Source: Bacillota bacterium (lineage in GTDB: Bacteria > Bacillota > Bacilli > Bacillales_B > DSM-18226). From it: DNA of 12,245 bases. Position numbers and translations under genes: made by a program. Of the stretch, positions 1 to 7,149 are shown piece by piece. The stretch lies in the NCBI GenBank assembly GCA_030705665.1, contig JAUZQA010000061.1, positions 1-12,245 on the forward strand. Reading direction: 5' to 3'. Below the pieces are notes generated by a model. That model did no database searches. It was not told where the DNA came from and saw only the letters and a list, made by a program, of their open reading frames with translations. The first letter of the stretch is position 1; each line of letters starts with the position of its first letter.

Positions 1-1
1 A

Positions 2-160
2 GATGAATTTTCAATGAGTGCAACATCAATTTTAAAAGCCCGCTCTCAAATATTAAGACTTTCTAAAAAGGAAATGGAAGACTTAGCTGAAAAAGCATTG
101 CAGATGAGTACAACATCACAAGTCGTCGAGCTTGTAAAGTCAGCAACAGAAAAGAAATAA
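2..160 (+). CDS. ptsI: PTS enzyme I (phosphoenolpyruvate-protein phosphotransferase), C-terminal fragment
   Basis: An open frame enters from the left edge and ends at TAA 158-160, giving 52 residues. It begins with [11 protein letters not shown] followed by KARSQ, which is the characteristic end of the PEP-binding TIM-barrel domain of enzyme I, and it finishes with a short helical tail. Enzyme I takes phosphate from phosphoenolpyruvate and passes it to HPr, the first step of the cytoplasmic PTS chain. The catalytic histidine and the PEP-binding residues lie outside the window, so activity cannot be judged. The next gene, fba, starts 69 bp downstream on the same strand with no convincing terminator between, so the two are probably co-transcribed. 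Whether this is the housekeeping ptsI (normally after ptsH) or a second copy tied to a specific sugar or dihydroxyacetone system cannot be seen. The family assignment is firm; the paralogue identity is not. Confidence 0.82.
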   Translation, partial: DEFSMSATSILKARSQILRLSKKEMEDLAEKALQMSTTSQVVELVKSATEKK

Positions 161-229
161 AGCTTTTATATCAACAGCTTAGCTTTAAACAGCAAAAAAA
201 TAATTCTTAGTTCAAGAGGAGGCAATTTC

Positions 230-1090
230 ATGGCATTAGTATCAATGAAAGAAATGTTAAATAAGGCATTAAAAGAAGGGTATGCAGTTGGTCAGTTTAA
301 TATCAATAACCTGGAATGGACACAAGCCATTTTAGCAGCTGCAGAGGAAGAAAAATCTCCAGTAATCCTTGGCGTTTCTGAAGGGGCAGCTCGTCATATG
401 GGAGGTTTTACCGTTATTACAGCCATGGTAAAGGCTCTAATGGGTGAAATGAATATCACCGTTCCAGTAGCGATTCACTTGGATCATGGTTCAAGTTTCG
501 ACAAGTGTAAAGCAGCCATTGATGCTGGCTTTACTTCTGTTATGATTGATGCCTCTCATCATCCGTTTGAAGAAAACATAGATATTACAAAACAAGTAGT
601 TGAATACGCTCATGAGCGCGGGATTTCAGTTGAAGCTGAATTAGGAACAGTAGGCGGACAAGAAGACGATGTAATCGCTGATGGTGTCATTTATGCTGAT
701 CCAAATGAATGTAAGGAACTAGTTACACGTACAGGTATTGACTGTCTTGCTCCAGCATTAGGATCTGTTCATGGTCCATACAAAGGCGAGCCAAACTTAG
801 GCTTCAAGGAAATGGAAGAGATTTGTCAAACAATCGAGCTGCCATTAGTTTTACATGGCGGTACAGGTATTCCAACCGATCAAATCACAAAATCTATTTC
901 ATTGGGAACTGCAAAAATTAATGTAAATACAGAAAACCAAATCTCGTTTACGAAGACGGTTCGTGAGGTCTTAAACGCTGATTCAGAAGTATACGATCCA
1001 CGTAAATTCATGGGTCCAGGAAGAGAAGCCATTAAACAAACCGTAATTGGAAAAATCCGCGAATTTGGTTCTGCCGGTAAAGCTAACTAA
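230..1090 (+). CDS. fba: Class II fructose-1,6-bisphosphate aldolase
   Basis: The 286-residue protein cleaves fructose-1,6-bisphosphate to dihydroxyacetone phosphate and glyceraldehyde-3-phosphate (reversible) in the cytoplasm. It reads nearly full length against B. subtilis FbaA. D85-H86 in HLDHGSS, H181 in SVHGP and H209 in LHGGTG correspond to the catalytic aspartate and the three zinc-ligand histidines of the class II family. The flexible-loop region with [11 protein letters not shown] is at 136-146, and the NVNTENQ segment at 231-237 fits the phosphate-binding strand. The ATG at 230 is preceded by a strong SD, AAGAGGAGG at 214-222. The gene follows an enzyme I gene and ends before a strong terminator at 1114-1150. 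The neighbourhood differs from the usual spo0F-fba-fsa-murA arrangement in Bacillus, so it may be a second aldolase copy. A tagatose-bisphosphate or other ketose-bisphosphate specificity is a minor alternative. Confidence 0.93.
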   Translation: MALVSMKEMLNKALKEGYAVGQFNINNLEWTQAILAAAEEEKSPVILGVSEGAARHMGGFTVITAMVKALMGEMNITVPVAIHLDHGSSFDKCKAAIDAGFTSVMIDASHHPFEENIDITKQVVEYAHERGISVEAELGTVGGQEDDVIADGVIYADPNECKELVTRTGIDCLAPALGSVHGPYKGEPNLGFKEMEEICQTIELPLVLHGGTGIPTDQITKSISLGTAKINVNTENQISFTKTVREVLNADSEVYDPRKFMGPGREAIKQTVIGKIREFGSAGKAN

Positions 1091-1113
1091 ATTATTTCTT
1101 CAGATTGTATAAC

Positions 1114-1150
1114 AAAAACCCTTGATAAGTTTAAATTATCAAGGGTTTTT
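1114..1150. terminator. Bidirectional intrinsic terminator between fba and the XRE-cupin gene
   Basis: A perfect 15-bp inverted repeat, AAAAACCCTTGATAA (1114-1128) and its complement (1136-1150), encloses a 7-nt loop. The right arm ends in TTTTT followed by ATTTTT, and the left arm begins with five A, so a U tract is produced on either strand. It lies between two convergent genes (fba ends 1090, regulator ends 1181) and can stop transcription of both. Confidence 0.92.
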
Positions 1151-1180
1151 ATTTTTGAACAGCAGCATCCTGAGCTGTAA

Positions 1181-1705
1181 TTATTCGGTATAAACAGCAA
1201 TTAAAACAACAGCTGTTTCATCTCCGATATTTTTTACAAAATGAGGGACGCTTGCACACCAGCTAAAGGTGTCGCCTTCTTCAAGAATAAACGAATCTTC
1301 TCCTTGCTCGGCCAGAATTTTTCCTTTCAGGATTAAATGACATTCCTCACCTTCATGAGCCTTTTTTTCACCAGTTGAGGCACCTGGTGGAAATTCCACT
1401 GTTCTTAAGCTTAATCCGCCGCGGGCTGCCAAATGCTCAACCTTAAATTCGGAGTCTTTCGAAATGGTATATTTCCTCTCGTTTTTTCTTATGACACTCA
1501 TTTGTTGATCCTTTTCTAATAGTAAGTATGGCAATGGAACTTTTAAAAAATTGGCGATTGTTTGTAATGTGCTAATGGAAGGGGAGGTGTTGCTGTTTTC
1601 AACATTACTGATAAATCCTTTAGAAAGACCTGTTCCCTCACACATTTGCGCAATCGTAATTTGTTTACGATTTCTAATTGCCCGAATTTTTGAACCGATA
1701 TCCAT
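1181..1705 (-). CDS. XRE-family transcriptional regulator with C-terminal cupin domain
   Basis: The protein has 174 residues. Positions 5-60 form an XRE/Cro helix-turn-helix domain (GSKIRAIRNRKQITIAQM, then GLSKGFISNVENSNTSPS and a final helix), and 88-172 form a single cupin beta-barrel (EFPPGASTGE, HEGEECH at 117-123, GDTFSW, and VPH ending at H155). H117, E121, H123 and H155 could form a metal site; two cysteines, C122 and C150, sit nearby. Regulators of this type bind a small effector in the cupin and control adjacent genes. A GTG at 1714 is in frame, but it overlaps the SD (AGGTGA at 1711-1716) that is correctly spaced from ATG 1705, so the ATG was chosen. The gene is divergent from the hydrolase-dioxygenase operon and their promoters overlap, so it is the probable regulator of that operon and perhaps of itself. 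The effector is unknown. Confidence 0.86.
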   Translation of the reverse strand: MDIGSKIRAIRNRKQITIAQMCEGTGLSKGFISNVENSNTSPSISTLQTIANFLKVPLPYLLLEKDQQMSVIRKNERKYTISKDSEFKVEHLAARGGLSLRTVEFPPGASTGEKKAHEGEECHLILKGKILAEQGEDSFILEEGDTFSWCASVPHFVKNIGDETAVVLIAVYTE

Positions 1706-1746
1706 GCGAGTCACCTCGTGAGTTTTCTAATATAAAACTTATTTAC

Positions 1747-1776
1747 ATATTAGCAAATAAATGATTGACTTGCCAA
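1747..1776 (-). promoter_or_regulatory. Predicted sigma-A promoter of the XRE-cupin gene
   Basis: On the minus strand TTGGCA (1776-1771) and TAATAT (1752-1747) are separated by 18 bp. The -10 is only a 4/6 match. This -35 box abuts the -35 box of the opposite promoter (1765-1770), so the two RNA polymerase sites overlap and cannot be occupied together. Confidence 0.5.
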
Positions 1777-1794
1777 CCTTTTCGGAGGTATTAT
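1765..1794 (+). promoter_or_regulatory. Predicted sigma-A promoter of the hydrolase-dioxygenase operon
   Basis: TTGACT (1765-1770) and TATTAT (1789-1794) are separated by 18 bp. Each is a 5/6 match to the sigma-A consensus. Transcription would start near 1801, giving a leader of about 95 nt that holds a long inverted repeat (1812-1844) before the SD at 1881-1887. Confidence 0.62.
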
Positions 1795-1811
1795 ATAAGA
1801 AACAAATATTC

Positions 1812-1844
1812 ATATTTAAAAACATATGGTTTGTTTTTAAATAT
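1812..1844. repeat. Perfect 13-bp inverted repeat, candidate operator
   Basis: ATATTTAAAAACA (1812-1824) and its exact complement (1832-1844) flank a 7-nt spacer. The repeat sits just after the predicted transcription start of the hydrolase operon and is almost pure A/T, so it would be a weak RNA hairpin and has no U tract that would make it a terminator. A protein-binding operator for the divergent XRE-cupin regulator is the simplest reading. The symmetry is seen in the sequence; the role is inferred. Confidence 0.5.
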
Positions 1845-1895
1845 ATAAAAATAATTAGTTAAAAATATACATTGAATGTTAAGGAGGATTACGAT

Positions 1896-2543
1896 ATGGA
1901 AAATTCAATGATCTATGAGCTTCGCCGTCCGAAGAATATCATACCGGATAAGAAATATCCTGCATTGTTTGTTATGCACGGCATTGGAAGTAATGAACAA
2001 AATATGCTCTCGTTGGTGGAGGGGTTGGAAGAATCGTTTTACATCTTTAGTATTAGGGGTCATCTTTCTCAAGGCCCTGGATTTGCATTCTTTACGATTG
2101 AAGGCTATGGCAAACCACATCGGGAAGTATTCGATGATGGAATCCAACGCTTAACGAATCTTATTGATGACGCTTGTGAAAAGTATCCGCTGGATTTAAA
2201 GCAATTATACTTGTTAGGATTTAGTCAGGGTGCGATCCTTTCGATGACATTAGCGCTTACGCTTGGAAAAATGAAGGGGATTGTGGCTTTAAGCGGCTAT
2301 GTACCTCAGTTTGTAAAAGAAGAATACGCAATAAACCCTGGGGACAATTTAGCTGTATTTATCTCTCATGGTGAATTTGACCAAGTTCTCCCATTTGAAT
2401 GGGGTAAAGAAAATGCCGAGTATTTTACCAAATTAGGTATTCCAGTAACATTTAAAACATATCCAGAAGGTCATACGGTATCACTAGATAACTTTCATGA
2501 CTTCCGAACTTGGATTTTAAATGATTTGAAAAGGGGGATTTAA
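1896..2543 (+). CDS. Alpha/beta hydrolase of the phospholipase/carboxylesterase family (MhqD-like)
   Basis: The 215-residue cytoplasmic serine hydrolase has no signal peptide. A complete catalytic triad is visible: nucleophile S110 in GFSQG, acid D162 in HGEFDQVLP, and H193 in EGHTV. HGIG at 28-31 supplies the oxyanion loop. This is the PF02230-type fold of small carboxylesterases, including B. subtilis MhqD, which belongs to a quinone/catechol-responsive regulon. ATG 1896 was chosen because AAGGAGG at 1881-1887 is ideally placed; an upstream in-frame TTG at 1872 lies before the SD and is unlikely. The stop is separated by only 2 nt from the ATG of the dioxygenase gene, so the two are translationally close and surely one operon. 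A joint action on ring-cleavage products or aromatic esters is inferred. The natural substrate cannot be read from the sequence. Confidence 0.85.
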   Translation: MENSMIYELRRPKNIIPDKKYPALFVMHGIGSNEQNMLSLVEGLEESFYIFSIRGHLSQGPGFAFFTIEGYGKPHREVFDDGIQRLTNLIDDACEKYPLDLKQLYLLGFSQGAILSMTLALTLGKMKGIVALSGYVPQFVKEEYAINPGDNLAVFISHGEFDQVLPFEWGKENAEYFTKLGIPVTFKTYPEGHTVSLDNFHDFRTWILNDLKRGI

Positions 2544-2545
2544 CA

Positions 2546-3325
2546 ATGCTTCCATCTTTATTTATTGCTCATGGTTCACCAATGCTTGCCATTGAAAATA
2601 ATGAGTATACACAATTTTTAAGTAAGCTTGGTCAAACTTTACCTCGGCCTAAAGCGATTGTTTTATTTTCAGCCCATTGGGAGTCTCAGGTCCAAAAGGT
2701 GAGCGAAAACGATCAATATAGTATGATTTATGATTTTGGCGGGTTTGACCCAGCTCTTAACAGAATTCAATATCCAGCTTCGGGTAATCAAGAAGTTGCC
2801 CGTAAAATAGAGGATTTATTCACAAATAGTGGGATTCCATTTAAAGTGGAAACACAACGCGGTCTGGATCATGGAGCATGGGTGGTCCTTCGCCTGCTGT
2901 ATCCAAATGCCGATATTCCGGTCATCGCCATGTCCGTTAATCAGGATCTTTCTCCAGAAGAACACTATAAAATTGGGAAAGCTTTATCAGTATTAAGAGC
3001 TAATGATGTACTAGTCATCGGTAGCGGAGGAACTGTTCACAATCTTAGGGTGCTGAATTGGCGTGATAATGGGGACACCGATCAATGGGCACTCGAATTT
3101 GATGACTGGCTAGCCCATCATTTGCAAAATTGGGATTTACCCTCATTATATAAATATGAGAAGCTTGCGCCAAATGCCGTTTATGCTGTTCCACCATACG
3201 GGAAAGAGCACTTTATTCCTCTTTTTTATGCAATGGGTGCAGCGGATGATAGCCAAAAAGCAACATTACTTCACCGCAGTTTCCGATACGGCAGCCTAAG
3301 TCATAGCGTCTGGCAGTTTGGGTGA
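2546..3325 (+). CDS. DODA-type (LigB/YgiD family) extradiol ring-cleaving dioxygenase
   Basis: The 259-residue protein belongs to the class III extradiol dioxygenase superfamily, which opens catechol-type rings next to the hydroxyls using a metal and O2. Family landmarks are in order: H9 in IAHGSP, H44 in SAHWES, H109 in LDHGAW, H165 in GTVHNLR and H222 in YGKEHF. H9, H44, H165 and H222 fall at the spacing of the metal ligands described for E. coli YgiD, as I recall it, and H109 fits the catalytic histidine. Plant relatives act on DOPA; most bacterial members have unknown substrates. The SD is AAGGGGGA at 2530-2538, inside the end of the hydrolase gene, with ATG at 2546. The gene is the last of the operon; the first good terminator follows at 3450. 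Annotation as 4,5-DOPA dioxygenase would be by homology only, because the substrate here is unknown. Confidence 0.87.
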   Translation: MLPSLFIAHGSPMLAIENNEYTQFLSKLGQTLPRPKAIVLFSAHWESQVQKVSENDQYSMIYDFGGFDPALNRIQYPASGNQEVARKIEDLFTNSGIPFKVETQRGLDHGAWVVLRLLYPNADIPVIAMSVNQDLSPEEHYKIGKALSVLRANDVLVIGSGGTVHNLRVLNWRDNGDTDQWALEFDDWLAHHLQNWDLPSLYKYEKLAPNAVYAVPPYGKEHFIPLFYAMGAADDSQKATLLHRSFRYGSLSHSVWQFG

Positions 3326-3449
3326 TCATAAAAACAATAGCGAGACCAATTGTCTTGTTAAAAAAATGTTTACAGTTTTATTATGAAGTTTTTTCTTCAA
3401 CCTGTTAATCCAAAAACATAAATTTGATTATTTGCCTGGAGATTAAGAG

Positions 3450-3512
3450 AAAGTCATAAAAACAAATGGGAAAGACCCTAAACGGTTCCTGTCTGTTTTC
3501 ATGACTTTTTTT
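3450..3512 (+). terminator. Intrinsic terminator of the hydrolase-dioxygenase operon
   Basis: The arms AAAGTCATAAAAACA (3450-3464) and TGTTTTCATGACTTT (3494-3508) pair over 14 of 15 positions and are followed by more T residues to 3512. The 29-nt internal segment can itself fold locally (GGG at 3468-3470 with CCC at 3476-3478). It lies 125 nt past the dioxygenase stop, a long but plausible 3' untranslated region. Confidence 0.78.
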
Positions 3513-3645
3513 CTTTGCTGTCCAAGGGAAAAGCACTGATTCCTTTAAACAATGAAAAGCGGTTAATATTGCAAGCAACTATAGGTATATTTGTCAATAT
3601 TAAAACTTTGGAAAACTTTAAAATATGTATATTTTGTGACGTTGA

Positions 3646-3661
3646 TTGACAGCGTTTTCAA
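3646..3661 (+). promoter_or_regulatory. cre-like catabolite-responsive element (CcpA site)
   Basis: TTGACAGCGTTTTCAA matches the Bacillus cre consensus WTGNAARCGNWWWCAW at all but one position (C instead of A at the fifth base). It contains the -35 box of the glpFK promoter, so CcpA with HPr-Ser-P would block polymerase binding. That fits the known glucose repression of glycerol operons in bacilli. Confidence 0.8.
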
Positions 3662-3674
3662 TAGGGGTTATTGT
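3646..3674 (+). promoter_or_regulatory. Predicted sigma-A promoter of glpFK
   Basis: A consensus -35 TTGACA (3646-3651) is followed after 17 bp by TATTGT (3669-3674), a 4/6 -10 match. TGTAAT at 3672-3677 matches better but would need a 20-bp spacer. Transcription would start around 3681-3685, just upstream of the leader terminator. Confidence 0.68.
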
Positions 3675-3694
3675 AATAGTAAGTTGATAGATGT

Positions 3695-3766
3695 GAAGGA
3701 GAAAAAGAGACTCACGAATTTCCCGGTTTTTTTGAGGGTTGTTCCACGGTCTCTTTTTCTTTTTTG
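3695..3766 (+). terminator. Leader terminator of glpFK, probable GlpP-dependent antitermination site
   Basis: AGAAAAAGAGAC (3700-3711) pairs perfectly with its complement at 3749-3760, and the right arm runs into a T-rich tract to 3765. Outer A-U and G-U pairs extend the stem. The 37-nt loop includes CCC (3722-3724) and GGG (3735-3737), which can form an inner hairpin. It sits in the untranslated leader about 55 nt before the glpF start. In B. subtilis the glpFK and glpD leaders carry such an inverted repeat, which GlpP with glycerol-3-phosphate overrides. The hairpin is seen directly; control by GlpP is inferred from position and family knowledge, and no glpP gene is in the window. Confidence 0.8.
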
Positions 3767-3820
3767 CTTCATCACTTACACTCCATGTTTTTCGATATTA
3801 AAAATTAGAGGAGGTCAATT

Positions 3821-6161
<2,341 letters not shown>

Positions 6162-6318
6162 AAAATATTCTTTTTACATCAGTATGGCCTCCTTAATATA
6201 AAAACATATGTTAAAGATTTAAGTACAAAATTCGCCTTTCACAATATTTTTACCACTATTACTTGATAAATAAAATTTGTTGGGATAAATAATAAAAAAC
6301 TTGTTACAATAGACACGA

Positions 6319-6349
6319 AACGCCCTCCAGTGTTGGAAGGGCGTTTTTT
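6319..6349 (+). terminator. Intrinsic terminator of glpFK
   Basis: AACGCCCTCCA (6319-6329) pairs with TGGAAGGGCGTT (6334-6345) with one bulged A across a 4-nt loop, and T residues follow to 6349. The G/C-rich core is a strong stem. It lies about 160 nt after the glpK stop. Confidence 0.88.
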
Positions 6350-6436
6350 ATGCCATTGCTTATAATTCACCAAACTTCTTTATCATTGTTTTCTGTAAGA
6401 CTTTTTTATACATATTGTGAACTTTAAGATATGGGC

Positions 6437-6466
6437 TTTACATAGGATAGGGGGGTATGGTTAAAT
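6437..6466 (+). promoter_or_regulatory. Possible csoR promoter
   Basis: TTTACA (6437-6442) and TTAAAT (6461-6466) are 18 bp apart and would place the CsoR-type site in the spacer, where a bound repressor would block polymerase. The boxes are only partial matches. An alternative, TTGTTT (6386-6391) with TATACA (6407-6412), has a short 15-bp spacer. The choice is uncertain. Confidence 0.35.
6442..6458 (+). promoter_or_regulatory. CsoR-type operator upstream of csoR
   Basis: ATAGGATAGGGGGGTAT carries the G-rich half and outer ATA/TAT ends of the CsoR box, which in B. subtilis I recall as close to ATACCCTACGGGGGTAT (13 of 17 shared). The left half has GGA where CCC is expected, so it is an imperfect site. 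Its position 30 bp before csoR supports copper-responsive autoregulation. Confidence 0.6.
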
Positions 6467-6487
6467 AAAATAGAAGGAGGGAGCTTG

Positions 6488-6835
6488 ATGGAGAATCACG
6501 AATCGTCAAATCCTAATCCTCCATGTGAGAATCATTGCGATTCAATCACGTCGGAGCGAAAAAGCCACCATTCGGAAAATACAAAAAAGAATCTTATTAC
6601 AAGATTAAATCGTGTCGAAGGGCAAATTCGTGGCATAAAAGGTCTGATTGAAAAAGATACGTATTGCGATGATGTCATCACACAAATTGCAGCAACCCAA
6701 GCAGCATTAAACAGCGTAGCCAAAATCCTTCTAGAAGGACATTTGAAAAGCTGTGTGGTTGAACGAATTCAAGAAGGAGACCATGAAGTTGTCGATGAGC
6801 TGCTGACTACGATTCAAAGGCTTATGAAAAAATAA
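6488..6835 (+). CDS. csoR: Copper-sensing transcriptional repressor CsoR
   Basis: The 115-residue all-helical repressor of the DUF156/CsoR family releases operator DNA when it binds Cu(I). The copper ligands are present at family spacing: C60 in DTYCDD, H85 and C89 in EGHLKSC, matching the Cys-His-Cys triad of characterised CsoR proteins. The first helix, TRLNRVEGQIRGIKGLIE (38-55), is the family signature. A non-conserved N-terminal tail of about 32 residues carries two cysteines (C13, C17) and several histidines (H4, H16, H27, H28). The SD AAGGAGGG at 6474-6481 fits ATG 6488; an in-frame TTG at 6485 is adjacent but less likely. copZ follows 26 nt after the stop, so csoR and copZ form one transcript, and CsoR-type boxes precede both csoR and copA. 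CstR or RcnR-type relatives are less likely given the Cys/His/Cys pattern and copper neighbours. Confidence 0.93.
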   Translation: MENHESSNPNPPCENHCDSITSERKSHHSENTKKNLITRLNRVEGQIRGIKGLIEKDTYCDDVITQIAATQAALNSVAKILLEGHLKSCVVERIQEGDHEVVDELLTTIQRLMKK

Positions 6836-6861
6836 GCTAAAAATAGGAGGGAGTTTTAAAG

Positions 6862-7068
6862 ATGGAAAAAGTTACATTAAACGTTCAAGGAATGTCTTGC
6901 GGACATTGTGTTAAAGCTGTTGAGGGCAGTGTTGGTGCACTTAATGGTGTTAGCTCAGTAAAAGTTGATTTAAAAGCAGCTAAGGTAGATGTAGAGTTTA
7001 ATCCGCAGGAAGTTTCATTAGATAAAATTAAAGGCACAATCGATGACCAAGGTTACGACGTTCAATAA
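6862..7068 (+). CDS. copZ: Copper chaperone CopZ
   Basis: The 68-residue single heavy-metal-associated domain has the ferredoxin-like fold. The Cu(I)-binding motif is GMSCGHC with C13 and C16, near the N-terminus as usual, and the histidine between the cysteines is typical of bacillar CopZ. The protein carries Cu(I) in the cytoplasm and hands it to the N-terminal domains of CopA. The SD AGGAGGGAG (6846-6854) precedes ATG 6862. The gene follows csoR at 26 nt and is followed by a small terminator hairpin (7078-7105) before copA, so expression of the abundant chaperone may be uncoupled from the ATPase. Full-length and apparently intact. Confidence 0.95.
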   Translation: MEKVTLNVQGMSCGHCVKAVEGSVGALNGVSSVKVDLKAAKVDVEFNPQEVSLDKIKGTIDDQGYDVQ

Positions 7069-7077
7069 TAAAGTACA

Positions 7078-7105
7078 AACGTGCTAGCTTCTGGCACGTT
7101 CTTTT
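7078..7105 (+). terminator. Intercistronic terminator between copZ and copA
   Basis: AACGTGC (7078-7084) pairs perfectly with GCACGTT (7094-7100) around a 9-nt loop, followed by TTCTTTT. The stem is only 7 bp and the T tract is interrupted, so it is probably a partial terminator that lowers read-through into copA. Confidence 0.62.
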
Positions 7106-7117
7106 CAAAAACAATAT

Positions 7118-7134
7118 ATACCTATATAGGGTAT
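7118..7134 (+). promoter_or_regulatory. CsoR-type operator upstream of copA
   Basis: ATACCTATATAGGGTAT is a near-palindrome with ATACC and GGTAT arms, the ends of the CsoR box. It lies just before the copA SD (AGGAGA, 7136-7141). The central TATATA may double as the -10 region of a copA promoter, with no strong -35 upstream. CsoR bound here would directly block copA transcription. Confidence 0.62.
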
Positions 7135-7149
7135 TAGGAGACGGTTTTA

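Larger units (their letters stand above)
3326..3820 (+). other. Intergenic region between the dioxygenase gene and glpF
   Basis: These 495 nt hold no credible gene. In order they contain an A/T-rich stretch with short imperfect hairpins, the terminator at 3450-3512, an A/T-rich spacer of about 130 nt without a clear element, the cre-overlapped glpF promoter (3646-3674), the leader terminator (3695-3766) and the glpF SD (3807-3814). An open frame that runs through 3591-3824 starts with TTG without an SD and crosses all the regulatory elements, so it is not a gene. Confidence 0.8.
6162..6487 (+). other. Intergenic region between glpK and csoR
   Basis: These 326 nt hold no gene. They contain an A/T-rich stretch of about 150 nt, an extended -10-like motif (TG-T-TACAAT, 6302-6310), the glpFK terminator (6319-6349), then an A/T-rich region leading to the CsoR-type operator (6442-6458) and the csoR SD. 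Nothing else is evident. Confidence 0.75.

Noticed and set aside
3333..3359. Imperfect hairpin just after the dioxygenase stop
   Set aside because: The pairing is short with a large asymmetric bulge, and it is followed by A rather than T residues, so it is not a terminator; the stem at 3450-3508 is far better.
3552..3568. TGAAAAGCGG, a second cre-like match upstream of glpF
   Set aside because: It has one extra base within the conserved core and the right half does not match, unlike the site at 3646-3661.
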